From a bacterium (GTDB lineage Bacteria > Cyanobacteriota > Vampirovibrionia > Gastranaerophilales > Gastranaerophilaceae), in assembly GCA_017433195.1 (NCBI GenBank), contig JAFRHR010000016.1, positions 1 through 50,477 on the forward strand: a DNA stretch of 50,477 bases. Reading direction: 5' to 3'. Shown here one piece after another: positions 33,548-42,269 of this stretch (positions are counted from its first letter, which is position 1; each line of letters opens with the position of its first letter). The notes under the pieces were generated by a model. The model saw only the letters and a program-made list of their open reading frames with translations. It made no database searches and was not told the origin of the DNA. The position numbers and the translations under genes are program-made.

Positions 33548-34657
33548 ATGCAAGCTATTAATTCAAATTATGCAAATCAGCCGATGATTTACCCTCAACA
33601 GCAGATGCAGCCTATGGTGCCATCTTATAATGCTGTTAAAATTGATATTCATAATCCGTCAGTAAATGCTCCGGGGCAGTACGGTCAAATGTATCCGGCT
33701 GATGCAAGTGCAGCTCAGACAGCTATGGCAGCTCCTCAGTTAGCAACAAACCCGTTGCCTATGTGTCCTGTTCCACAAAATCAAATGGCTTATCCGGCAG
33801 CTTATCCGGTAACATCGCCGATTCCGGCTCAGCCGAATGTACCGCAACCAGTTCAGCCGAATTCGGCAGCTCCGGTTGTAAATGCAGCACCTCAGGCTTC
33901 TCCTGAATCAAGCGATCAAACGCCTGCCGCACCTGCTCCAAATACAGAAAATCCGGCAGCAGTCCAACCTGATGTAGCCGCTCCTGCAGTAGCAATTGAT
34001 AAACCGGTTGAAGCACAGACTGATTCAGTTGCACCTTTCATCTCAATGTTAGGAAGTTCTTCATTTGATGAACAATTCAATGCAATGGACAACATTGTTC
34101 AGACAGTTATGAGCAAACCTGATGAAGCAACAAAATTTGTTAACACAGATCTTTATAACAACTTAATCAATATTGTTGAAAAGAATACAGAAAACTTACC
34201 CGGACCAACTGAAACTCAGTTAGGTATCAGATCAAAAATTATTACAAATAAAAATGCTGAAGCAAGCGGTAAAAAACCGCCATTCCAAATCACTCCGGAA
34301 GAAGAAGCATCAGCAAACGAAATAAGTGATTTTGAAAAAGCCGAAACAAATAAAATGTGTGCATTAATCACAATGGCTCATTTGGGTAATTTATTCAATT
34401 CAGTAGTTGAGCAACAAAAAGGCAGCGTAGCTCCTTTGGCTGATATTCCTTGTTCAGCTGTAATTGTTGATGCAATTAAGAACAATTCAAATCCGAAAGT
34501 CAGAGAAAATGCAATTGTAGCTCTTTCTACAATGCAGAGACCTGAATACAAAGCTGAACTCGAAACAGTTTACAAAATTGCTCAAAATGATGAAAATGAC
34601 GATGTTTGCAAAACTGCAACAGAAGCACTCAAAAAACTTGATGAAATGAATAAGTAA
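33548..34657 (+). CDS. Pro/Ala-rich protein with YNAVKIDIHNPSVNAP motif and HEAT-like C terminus
   Basis: About 369 residues from ATG 33548, which has AAAGGA six bases upstream; the longer frame from 33521 adds nine residues without a ribosome binding site. The motif YNAVKIDIHNPSVNAP is at residues 27-42. Residues 45-155 are a Pro/Ala/Gln-rich linker, and 165-369 form an alpha-helical domain ending in HEAT-like repeats (VRENAIVALSTMQRPEYKAEL, DDVCKTATEALKKLDE). No signal peptide is seen. The shared peptide and the common upstream element link it to the preceding small gene. Function unknown. Confidence 0.78.
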   Translation: MQAINSNYANQPMIYPQQQMQPMVPSYNAVKIDIHNPSVNAPGQYGQMYPADASAAQTAMAAPQLATNPLPMCPVPQNQMAYPAAYPVTSPIPAQPNVPQPVQPNSAAPVVNAAPQASPESSDQTPAAPAPNTENPAAVQPDVAAPAVAIDKPVEAQTDSVAPFISMLGSSSFDEQFNAMDNIVQTVMSKPDEATKFVNTDLYNNLINIVEKNTENLPGPTETQLGIRSKIITNKNAEASGKKPPFQITPEEEASANEISDFEKAETNKMCALITMAHLGNLFNSVVEQQKGSVAPLADIPCSAVIVDAIKNNSNPKVRENAIVALSTMQRPEYKAELETVYKIAQNDENDDVCKTATEALKKLDEMNK

Positions 34658-34677
34658 TTAACTTATAAATAATCTCT

Positions 34678-34710
34678 AAAAAGGCGGAATATAATTATTC
34701 CGCCTTTTTT
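34678..34710 (+). terminator. intrinsic terminator
   Basis: AAGGCGGAATA and TATTCCGCCTT form a perfect 11-bp stem followed by Ts, directly after the Pro/Ala-rich gene. Confidence 0.92.
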
Positions 34711-34781
34711 ATACAAAATTTGTCTTTTAAAAAAACTATGAGATAATACTGGTATAGTATTTTTAAGGGGAAAATTTTTAT

Positions 34782-35975
34782 ATGAGAAAAAAATTACTAA
34801 GTCTTTTTATTATTTTTGGGATGATACTTAACACCAGCGCTGTATCTGTTTTTGCAGTTACTCCAAACGAACTTTATGATCAGGTTTGGAAACTTATTAC
34901 AAAAAAATATGTAGACCAGACAAACAATTCTCAGGACTGGTACAGATGGAGATACAGATATAAAGATAAACTTAATACAAAAGAAGATGCATATGTTGCA
35001 ATAGACACAATGCTTTCAAGCCTGAATGATCCTTATACAAGATTTTTAGATCCAAAAGAATTTCAGGAAGAAACAAGTTCAATAAAAGGCTCTCTTAAAG
35101 GAATAGGAATACAAATAGGAATAAAAGACGGTAATTTAGTTGTAATTGCACCTATTGAAGATTCTCCCGCAGAAAAAGCAGGACTTATGGCTGATGATTT
35201 AATCATGTCAATTGACGGGGTAAGTACAAAAGGAATTACTGTTGATAAAGCGGCTGATAAAATCAGAGGCGAAGAAGGAACAAAAGTTACACTTCAGATT
35301 AAGAGAAAAAACAGCGAACCTAAAACTTATGTAATCACAAGGGCTGAAATAGAAGTAAAATCAGTTTCAACCAAAATGCCAATTGAAACACAAATTCCTG
35401 ATAACATTCAATATATCAGATTAAGTTCTTTTATAAGTAAAAATGCAGCCAGCGAATTTCAAAACATACTTAACGAAACAAAGAACTCAAAAAGCGGATA
35501 TATAATTGATTTAAGATCAAATCCGGGCGGATTGCTTTTGAACGCACTTTTAATTTCTGATATGTTTCTGAAAGGCGGAGTTATAGTCAGCACAGTTGAC
35601 AGAGATGCATATAAAGATACACAGAGAGCAGGTTACAATCAAATAACAAACAAACCTGTAGTTATATTGATAAATAAGGGTTCTGCATCAGCAAGCGAAA
35701 TTTTCAGCGGAGCAATGAAAGACAATCATCGTGCACTACTTGTCGGAGAACAATCATTCGGAAAAGGTTTAGTACAGGAAATAAACAGATTACCTGATGA
35801 CGCCGGGGTTAACATAACAATTCAGAGATATTTAACTCCGTCAGGAGCTGATATTCATAAAAAGGGAATTACGCCAAATGTTGTTGTAGAATTAACTGAA
35901 GAAAACATAAAAAACAAAGATGACGTTCAGTTAAAGGCAGCCATAAAGGCTTTAAATGAAATGATATGCAGGTAA
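34782..35975 (+). CDS. ctpA: carboxy-terminal processing peptidase (S41 family)
   Basis: A 397-residue periplasmic protease. The signal peptide KLLSLFIIFGMILNTSAVSVFA leads into a helical segment, then a PDZ domain (about 105-185, with GIGIQIG and DSPAEKAGL), and the catalytic core with LRSNPGG (245-250), GSASASE containing the nucleophile serine (about 303) and SFGKGLVQ with the lysine (328). Such enzymes trim C termini of exported proteins. A GGGG ribosome binding site is present. It overlaps recJ by 10 bp. Confidence 0.95.
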   Translation: MRKKLLSLFIIFGMILNTSAVSVFAVTPNELYDQVWKLITKKYVDQTNNSQDWYRWRYRYKDKLNTKEDAYVAIDTMLSSLNDPYTRFLDPKEFQEETSSIKGSLKGIGIQIGIKDGNLVVIAPIEDSPAEKAGLMADDLIMSIDGVSTKGITVDKAADKIRGEEGTKVTLQIKRKNSEPKTYVITRAEIEVKSVSTKMPIETQIPDNIQYIRLSSFISKNAASEFQNILNETKNSKSGYIIDLRSNPGGLLLNALLISDMFLKGGVIVSTVDRDAYKDTQRAGYNQITNKPVVILINKGSASASEIFSGAMKDNHRALLVGEQSFGKGLVQEINRLPDDAGVNITIQRYLTPSGADIHKKGITPNVVVELTEENIKNKDDVQLKAAIKALNEMICR

Positions 35976-38335
35976 AAGAGTGGATTTACAATAATACAGT
36001 GACATCTAAAAGCGAGATAATTTCCCGCCTTTTAGAGTCACGCGGCATAATCGGAGGAAAAGCACAAAAAGAATTTTTATATCCGTACGAAATGCAGCTA
36101 ATTCACCCAAATGCTTTTAACGACATGGAAACAGCCGTTGAAAGAATATATAATGCAATTGAAACGCAGGAAAAAATACTGATTTATGGTGATTTTGATA
36201 CCGATGGCATGACTTCGGTTTCTGTTTTATATAAAACACTTTCATACCTTAATGCAAACGTATCATGGTATATTCCTGACAGAGACGACAACCACGGACT
36301 AAATACTAAATTACTGGTACCTTTGTTAACAAAAGAAAAACCAAAACTCGTTATTACTGTCGATTGCGGAACAAACAACGTAAATGAAGTTAAATTTTTA
36401 AACAGTTTTAAAGTAGATACAATAATAACAGATCACCACGAACAAGGGCCTGAAATACCTGAAGCAATTGCGATTATAAACCCGAAGGTTGAAAACGCAT
36501 TAAGTGAAAAACTTTCAGCAAATGAGATGGCATCTTTGGCTTCGCTTGCAGGATGCGGAGTTGCGTATAAATTATCACTTGCATTGCTTTTAAAATATGA
36601 AAAACCGGAATTTTCATATAACTTACTTCCGCTTGTTGCAATAGGAACTATAGGAGATATTGTTCCTCTAATTGGGGAGAACAGATACTATGTCAAAAAG
36701 GGTATTGAACTCATTGAACAGGGGGGACATGCAGGGGCTGTAAAACTGCTAAAAAATGCCGGATGCAGCATAGAAAAAGGTTTAACCTCAGAACAAATTG
36801 CATTTTGTCTTGTCCCGAGATTGAACGCATCTGGAAGAATGGATACTGTTGACCCTGCAATGAAAATGTTGCTGTCTGATAATCCGAGTGAATTAACAAT
36901 AAACGCAGAAAAATTAGAAAACCTTAATAAAGCAAGGCAGGAAATTTGCAACCAGACTTTTGAACAGGCAAAGGAAATGTATGAGAAAGAAAATTCCCAA
37001 AGTAATGCTATTGTTCTCTATAACCCTGAATGGCTGACGGGGATTGTCGGAATTGCCGCTTCAAAAATGGTTGAGACATACTATAAACCTGCATTTCTTA
37101 TGACAAATTCAAATGACGGGAAGCAAATCAAGTGTTCAGCAAGAGGAATAGACGACTTAAATTTGTTTGATATCATTTCATATATTCTGCCTGACTGTGA
37201 AAACGGAGGAGGGCACAAACTTGCCGGCGGCTTTGCATTTAATCCCGAATATATTTCATTTGAAGAAATAAAAGAAAAACTTGAAAACACTGTCAATGAA
37301 ATGACTCAGGGCAAAGAATTAACGCCGAAAGTCTTTATTGATTTGGTACTTGAACAGGGCGATAAAGGGTCCGGAGTAGATGTTGAATTAACCGAAACCT
37401 TAAAACTTTTAGAACCCTACGGTGCGTCAAATCCGCAGCCTGTCTTTGCAATTAATGATGTAATTCTGACAGAAAAAAGACTTATGGGCGAAAATAAAAC
37501 TCACCTGAAACTCTTTTTTGAAAAGAACGGAGAAACTTTTGAATGTGTAAGATGGGGCATGGGTGACACTGAATTGCAAAAAGGGGATAAAGCAAACATT
37601 GCATTCTTCCCGCAATTAAATACTTTTAACGGCAGAACCTCCGTTCAGTTACTCATAAAAGATATTTATTCGGAAGTTCTGAACAAAACAACAAAAGAAG
37701 AAACAAAAACAAGCGAAAGCGGAGTGCTCTTATACGATCACAGACTGAAAACCGATATTTACCCCCAGGTTGACTCTTATATAAAAGGATCAAAACGCTC
37801 AATTAGTGTTTTTGCAGAAGATAAAAAAATTCTTAAAACACTGAAGCCTTACGAAAATATATCATCACATATTGTATCAAGATTAAATCTTCAAAAGTGT
37901 GATGTTTTGATGTTTATGGACTATCCGTCAGACGAAATTCTGATGAATGAAATAACTGAAAAAAGTAATGCAAAAACTATTCATTACTTTAAATATACCC
38001 CTGAAAAACAAAACACTGCAGAACTTATAAAAACAGTTTCAGGAATGATAAAATATGCAGAAAACCAAAAAGACGGAAAATTTGAATATAAAAAGGCAGC
38101 ATCGTTTTTATCGTGTTCAGAATATGCAATAAAAGCTTTAATCGAGTCTTTTAATGAATGTAATATGATAAAAACAGCCGAAAACAATGAAGATTTTTGT
38201 ATAGTTAAATATGAAAAAGATACAGATTTGTCTAAAATAACAAATACACAAAGTTACAACGAATTTATAAAAGAACTTGAAGAAACCGAAAATTACAGAA
38301 AAAGCCTTTCGGAAGAAGAACTTACTTCACCCTAA
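35966..38335 (+). CDS. recJ: single-stranded-DNA-specific exonuclease RecJ
   Basis: DHH-superfamily 5'-3' exonuclease acting in recombination and mismatch repair. Metal-binding motifs GDFDTDG (75-81), VDCGT and DHH (156-158) are present, followed by the SGRM region of the second DHH domain and GGGHKLAGGF of DHHA1, then an OB-fold with VRWGMGD. At 789 residues it is about 200 longer than the classical protein; the extra C-terminal part (about 585-789) has no motif I know and ends in an acidic helix. It is coupled to ctpA by overlap and converges by 4 bp on the next gene. Confidence 0.94.
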   Translation: MQVKEWIYNNTVTSKSEIISRLLESRGIIGGKAQKEFLYPYEMQLIHPNAFNDMETAVERIYNAIETQEKILIYGDFDTDGMTSVSVLYKTLSYLNANVSWYIPDRDDNHGLNTKLLVPLLTKEKPKLVITVDCGTNNVNEVKFLNSFKVDTIITDHHEQGPEIPEAIAIINPKVENALSEKLSANEMASLASLAGCGVAYKLSLALLLKYEKPEFSYNLLPLVAIGTIGDIVPLIGENRYYVKKGIELIEQGGHAGAVKLLKNAGCSIEKGLTSEQIAFCLVPRLNASGRMDTVDPAMKMLLSDNPSELTINAEKLENLNKARQEICNQTFEQAKEMYEKENSQSNAIVLYNPEWLTGIVGIAASKMVETYYKPAFLMTNSNDGKQIKCSARGIDDLNLFDIISYILPDCENGGGHKLAGGFAFNPEYISFEEIKEKLENTVNEMTQGKELTPKVFIDLVLEQGDKGSGVDVELTETLKLLEPYGASNPQPVFAINDVILTEKRLMGENKTHLKLFFEKNGETFECVRWGMGDTELQKGDKANIAFFPQLNTFNGRTSVQLLIKDIYSEVLNKTTKEETKTSESGVLLYDHRLKTDIYPQVDSYIKGSKRSISVFAEDKKILKTLKPYENISSHIVSRLNLQKCDVLMFMDYPSDEILMNEITEKSNAKTIHYFKYTPEKQNTAELIKTVSGMIKYAENQKDGKFEYKKAASFLSCSEYAIKALIESFNECNMIKTAENNEDFCIVKYEKDTDLSKITNTQSYNEFIKELEETENYRKSLSEEELTSP

Positions 38336-38649
38336 TTATTTTGAGAATTAGAATTTTGTTTAATATATTCACATTCAACTTCAAGTTTATGGTCTTCCAT
38401 TCCGTTAAGGAAATCCTCAATTGTCTCAATTTCTTTTAATTCAAAGCAGGTTTCTGCAAGCATTACGCAATCATTACATAACCTATAATTGCCGTACTGA
38501 ATAGAACCGGCAAGAGATTTGTACTCCCCGCAGGCATCACATGTAAAAAATTCATATTCACAATCAGGATTTTCCTCTATATCATCAATCCTCATTTGTT
38601 CTGCAACTTTTTGCATTTCACTAACTACTTCTTCTCTTGTTTTCTTCAT
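38332..38649 (-). CDS. small protein with treble-clef-like zinc ribbon
   Basis: A 105-residue protein with two CxxC pairs, C37/C40 and C58/C61 (FFTCDACGEY and YRLCNDCVML), probably binding one zinc. The N terminus and C terminus are acidic helices. I do not recognise the family. It overlaps pdxJ by four bases (ATGA) and is presumably co-transcribed with murT and pdxJ. Confidence 0.72.
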   Translation of the reverse strand: MKKTREEVVSEMQKVAEQMRIDDIEENPDCEYEFFTCDACGEYKSLAGSIQYGNYRLCNDCVMLAETCFELKEIETIEDFLNGMEDHKLEVECEYIKQNSNSQNN

Positions 38650-39359
38650 TTTGTAATCAATTCCTTCATTTCTTTAACCGCCTGAGGCAAACCAACCATT
38701 ACCGCTCTGCAGATAATACTGTGTCCGATATTTAGTTCATATAAATTAGGTATCTCATGCATTCTCGAAACATTGTCATAAGTCAAACCATGTCCTGCAT
38801 TAACTGTTAAATTCAGGTTTTGCGCAAAAACTGCAGAACCCTTTAATTCTTCAAACACTTCCTGTTCTCTGTCTGTTCCGAACGCTTCAGCATATCTGCC
38901 CGTATGAAGTTCGATATACTGAGCACCCGTCTGTGCTGCGGCAGAAACCTGATGAATATCAGGATCAATGAATAAACTTACATTTATACCTTTCTCAACA
39001 AGCGGTTTTACAAAATCTTTTACTCTCTGAAGTTGATTTTTAACTTCAAGACCGCCCTCTGTCGTAATTTCTTTTCTGTTTTCCGGAACAATACAAACAG
39101 CATACGGTCTTAATTCTAACGCAATTTTCTGCATTTCATCAGTCATTGCCATTTCAAGGTTCATTTTCACACGGGGTAAAACTCTTATTGCTCTGACATC
39201 CTCATCTTTTATATGACGTCTGTCCTCTCTTAGATGTACAGTAATTGAATCTGCACCGTATTCTTTACAAACTCTTGCACACATTACAACATCAGGATCG
39301 TTTCCGCCTCTTGCATTTCTTAATGTCGCCGTATGATCTATATTTACCCCAAGTAACAT
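38646..39359 (-). CDS. pdxJ: pyridoxine 5'-phosphate synthase
   Basis: Last step of the DXP-dependent vitamin B6 pathway, joining deoxyxylulose phosphate and amino-acetone phosphate. LLGVNIDHTATLRNARGG, DSITVHLREDRRHI, CIVPENR(K)EITTEGGL and the C-terminal NIGHSIICRAVMVGL identify it. I chose the ATG at 39359, giving 237 residues, because AAAGG lies seven bases upstream and MLLGVNIDH is the normal family start; the longer frame begins inside murT. The enzyme implies the DXP-type B6 route. Confidence 0.96.
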   Translation of the reverse strand: MLLGVNIDHTATLRNARGGNDPDVVMCARVCKEYGADSITVHLREDRRHIKDEDVRAIRVLPRVKMNLEMAMTDEMQKIALELRPYAVCIVPENRKEITTEGGLEVKNQLQRVKDFVKPLVEKGINVSLFIDPDIHQVSAAAQTGAQYIELHTGRYAEAFGTDREQEVFEELKGSAVFAQNLNLTVNAGHGLTYDNVSRMHEIPNLYELNIGHSIICRAVMVGLPQAVKEMKELITK

Positions 39360-39360
39360 A

Positions 39361-40704
39361 TTATAACCTTTCAAATCTTTCATTCTTCTTAATTTCGTAC
39401 AAAGCAGTGTAGTTTGGTAATATTATTATACTACCTTTTGCATTTTTATAAATATGATTGACCGCATCATTTATATTCTCAACCAATTTTACTTTTTCCA
39501 TCGGAACATCAGCATATTTTAATCTCAAAACAGCATCTTTTCCTCTCATACCGGTAACAACAATATTTCCTTCAGTATGCTTCAAAGGGGTAAAATCAAT
39601 ATCCCAAATCCATGATACATCATGCCCGTCACCTGTATTGTCGTTGAATGCAAGCAATATATCGGATTTTTGGTCAATCGTTCCCATAACTATATTTGCA
39701 CCTACGGGATTTTTTATAAGTCTTATAGTAGTTTTATGTTTATCAATAATTTCTGTAATACTTCTTCCGAAAATCGATTTAAAATTATCAAGTTTATCCT
39801 GTAAATCACGGAAGCCCAAATCAGAAACTGTAACAATTGCCGCAATTGCATTATATATATTATAAAGTTCGGTAAATTTGAGTCTTAAAATCTGAGTAGT
39901 CTCTTCGTGGAAAATATAAATATCAGAATACTCATCATAAATTTTTACTTTAACCGAGTAATCAGGAATTCTTCTGCTGTAACCGCAGGTACATCTGTAA
40001 TGACCTTGTTGTGCATAGAAAACTTTGTCATAATCAAGATTTTTTCCGCAAACAGGACAGGAATATGTATCAGATTTTTTTATAAACAACTGGTTTGGAA
40101 TGCAATACTCAATATCTTCTATCCCATAGTAAACAGCAGGATTATCGCCTGCTAAATTCGATGTAACCGGATCGTCAGAATTTAAAACGAGTTTTAAATT
40201 CGGGTTCATAGAAATTGCGTTTTTAATATATTTGCAGACGTTTTCAATACTTCCGAAACGGTCAGCCTGATCATCAAACAAATTTGTTAAAACCATATAA
40301 TCACAAGGAATATGAGGGTATAACTTTTGCAAATGACCTTCATCAGTTTCAAATACAAAATAATCAGGTGATTTTTCAAGATATTCAGGATGTTTAACAA
40401 ATGCCTCGGCAATTGAATTAGTAATACCAACAAGAAGATTTGCACCTTTTAAATTATTCACAACACAGTTGTCATCAGTTTTTAATAAGTGCGCAATTAA
40501 ACCTGAGGTTGTTGTTTTTCCGTTTGTACCTGAGACAGTTATCTTAACCCCGTTCATTTTTTTATTTATAATTTTTAAAAAATCAGGAAAAACTCGCAAT
40601 AGCACGAATCCAACAAGCGTTGTTCCCGCCATTTTGAACAGTTTTATCATTGCAAAAATAAACTTTGACAGTAATAAAGCCCCCTGCAATTTTAATTTTT
40701 CCAT
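39361..40704 (-). CDS. murT: lipid II isoglutaminyl synthase catalytic subunit MurT-like
   Basis: A 447-residue Mur-ligase homologue. The ATP motif VSGTNGKTTT (57-66) is near the N terminus, and a zinc ribbon inserted in the middle domain (C216, C219, C238, C240) is the hallmark of MurT, as is the C-terminal DUF1727 region (GDGHDVSWIWDIDF). MurT with GatD amidates D-Glu of lipid II. GatD is normally adjacent, but here pdxJ follows directly and no GatD-like gene is seen in the window. The murein target in an outer-membrane organism is unusual. Confidence 0.88.
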   Translation of the reverse strand: MEKLKLQGALLLSKFIFAMIKLFKMAGTTLVGFVLLRVFPDFLKIINKKMNGVKITVSGTNGKTTTSGLIAHLLKTDDNCVVNNLKGANLLVGITNSIAEAFVKHPEYLEKSPDYFVFETDEGHLQKLYPHIPCDYMVLTNLFDDQADRFGSIENVCKYIKNAISMNPNLKLVLNSDDPVTSNLAGDNPAVYYGIEDIEYCIPNQLFIKKSDTYSCPVCGKNLDYDKVFYAQQGHYRCTCGYSRRIPDYSVKVKIYDEYSDIYIFHEETTQILRLKFTELYNIYNAIAAIVTVSDLGFRDLQDKLDNFKSIFGRSITEIIDKHKTTIRLIKNPVGANIVMGTIDQKSDILLAFNDNTGDGHDVSWIWDIDFTPLKHTEGNIVVTGMRGKDAVLRLKYADVPMEKVKLVENINDAVNHIYKNAKGSIIILPNYTALYEIKKNERFERL

Positions 40705-40790
40705 AAATAGTCCCTCAAGCGTATTCTATTTTATTAAAAAATATACTATAATTATTACAAATATAATAATACAAAGGTAAACTTAAATAT

Positions 40791-41150
40791 ATGTTTTTTT
40801 TCGCAGGTTTAATATTCTTAGCACAAGTTATCGTTGCATCTTTTCTTATTTACTGGATAATCAAATGCGACAAAAAAATACTTGATTTAAATAATGTCCT
40901 CGAAAAAGGCAGAATAAAATTAATATGGCGTCTCAGAATGTTAGAAGACATAACAAGCGGAATAATTGACATAACACCTTATATGAAGAAAAAAGCAATT
41001 AATGTTTTATTAAAAATAATAAAAATGAATTTAAGCGAAGCAACTGTATATTCTTTTCTTATCTTCATAAAGCCGAAATATAAAAAATTATTATTGCTAA
41101 TAAAATTATTATCAGGTATAACAAAAGAAATAAAAAGGAGGCAAGCATGA
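40791..41150 (+). CDS. small membrane-anchored protein of unknown function
   Basis: A 119-residue protein with one N-terminal membrane helix (FFFAGLIFLAQVIVASFLIYWI) and a basic, helical rest. No known family. AAAGG precedes the ATG at a long distance. The 3' end overlaps the next gene by four bases (ATGA), so it is the first gene of a four-gene cluster of small membrane proteins. Confidence 0.68.
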   Translation: MFFFAGLIFLAQVIVASFLIYWIIKCDKKILDLNNVLEKGRIKLIWRLRMLEDITSGIIDITPYMKKKAINVLLKIIKMNLSEATVYSFLIFIKPKYKKLLLLIKLLSGITKEIKRRQA

Positions 41151-41461
41151 GTGAAGAAAAATCAGGTTTGGATTTCGGACTCGGACTTCTGGCAGGAATT
41201 GTCGGAGGTTTAGTTGCAGGTGTTTTATACTCACCCACCAAAGGTGAAGAAAACCGTGCAAAAATCAAAAAAACATTTTGCAATTTATGGGAAAAGTTTT
41301 CTCCCGAAGTTTTGGAAGCAAAAAAACAGGCTTTAGAATCTGTTGATTTATTAAAGTACAAACTCGAAAAACAGTATAAAAAAATCAACAATTCTCTTAA
41401 ATCAGATAAGATGATAAAGGCAAAAGAACTCGAATCCTGCACGGATTTTGACTTTAATTAG
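41147..41461 (+). CDS. YtxH-like small membrane protein
   Basis: A 104-residue protein with a Gly-rich membrane helix (GLLAGIVGGLVAGVLYSP) followed by TKGEENRAKI, the YtxH/GvpP pattern also seen in the gene at 41931-42206. The rest is helical and charged. A strong AAAGGAGG ribosome binding site precedes the ATG. YtxH-like proteins are often stress-related in Gram-positives; no role is known here. Confidence 0.75.
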   Translation: MSEEKSGLDFGLGLLAGIVGGLVAGVLYSPTKGEENRAKIKKTFCNLWEKFSPEVLEAKKQALESVDLLKYKLEKQYKKINNSLKSDKMIKAKELESCTDFDFN

Positions 41462-41472
41462 AAAGGATTTTT

Positions 41473-41856
41473 ATGGAAACAGAAATCACACAAATGTATC
41501 AAAGTTTAACCTTTTTAATATGGACATCAGTTGTTTTATTAATCATTTTATCCGCATTTTTAGGGAAATTCCTGTTTGATTTGGCAAAATTAACAAGAAC
41601 AATTAATGAAACAACTACAATTGTGAAAGATGAATTGACACCGACACTGAAGAACATTAATCAATCGGTTGAAACAGTTAATAAACTGATAAAAGAAACT
41701 GATGAGCAACTTAATAAATTCAGAAATTTATCCGATAAACTTTCAGAAATAGGTGTTAGCGCATTATCAAAGACTTTTGATTTGACAAAATATATTTCAA
41801 AAGGTATTAAATGCGGTTTGGAATTATTATTCAAATCATTTTTCAAAAACAAATAG
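41473..41856 (+). CDS. DUF948-like membrane protein
   Basis: A 127-residue protein with an N-terminal membrane helix (FLIWTSVVLLIILSAFLGKFLFDL) and then a long coiled coil of Asn/Thr/Lys heptads (TRTINETTTIVKDELTPTLKNINQSVETVNKL), as in DUF948. It sits between two YtxH-like genes, a combination found in other bacteria. AAAGGA is the ribosome binding site. Confidence 0.75.
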   Translation: METEITQMYQSLTFLIWTSVVLLIILSAFLGKFLFDLAKLTRTINETTTIVKDELTPTLKNINQSVETVNKLIKETDEQLNKFRNLSDKLSEIGVSALSKTFDLTKYISKGIKCGLELLFKSFFKNK

Positions 41857-41862
41857 TTAAGC

Positions 41863-41880
41863 CGGACAGATAACTGTCCG
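41863..41880 (+). other. intercistronic hairpin
   Basis: CGGACAG and CTGTCCG form a perfect 7-bp stem around ATAA between two genes of the small membrane protein cluster. It is not followed by a T run, so it is more likely an mRNA-stabilising or processing hairpin than a terminator. Confidence 0.5.
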
Positions 41881-41930
41881 TACAAAAATCAGACAAACAT
41901 AATACAATTAATATGAATAGGAGAAAAATT

Positions 41931-42206
41931 ATGTCAGTAGGTAAATTTTTAACAGGTGTAGTTCTCGGGGCTGCAATTGGCGGTATCGCAGGAGTTTTAT
42001 TGGCACCTAAATCAGGGGAAGAAACAAGAAATGATATTTCTGATATGGCTAAAAATGTTGCAGAAAAAACCGATCAGACAGTAAAAGACATCAAAGAAAA
42101 AGCAGATAATATTGTTTCTGATATGCAGACAAAAGGTGATGAAATTATGAACAAAATTCAGAACCTTATCAATAAACAAAAAGCAGAAATGGAATCTGCA
42201 GAATAA
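41931..42206 (+). CDS. YtxH family protein
   Basis: About 91 residues from ATG 41931, chosen because AGGAG lies seven bases upstream; the longer frame from 41913 would include that site in its coding sequence. The helix KFLTGVVLGAAIGGIAGVLLAP followed by KSGEETR is the YtxH signature. The remainder is an amphipathic charged helix. Last gene of its cluster, closed by a strong terminator. Confidence 0.85.
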   Translation: MSVGKFLTGVVLGAAIGGIAGVLLAPKSGEETRNDISDMAKNVAEKTDQTVKDIKEKADNIVSDMQTKGDEIMNKIQNLINKQKAEMESAE

Positions 42207-42224
42207 AATTTATTCTCAAAAAAA

Positions 42225-42256
42225 AGAACCAACCAAATCGGTTGGTTCTTTTTTTA
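42225..42256. terminator. bidirectional intrinsic terminator
   Basis: AGAACCAACC and GGTTGGTTCT form a perfect 10-bp stem with an A run on the left and seven Ts on the right, between convergent genes. Confidence 0.92.
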
Positions 42257-42269
42257 TAGTTAAAATTGG

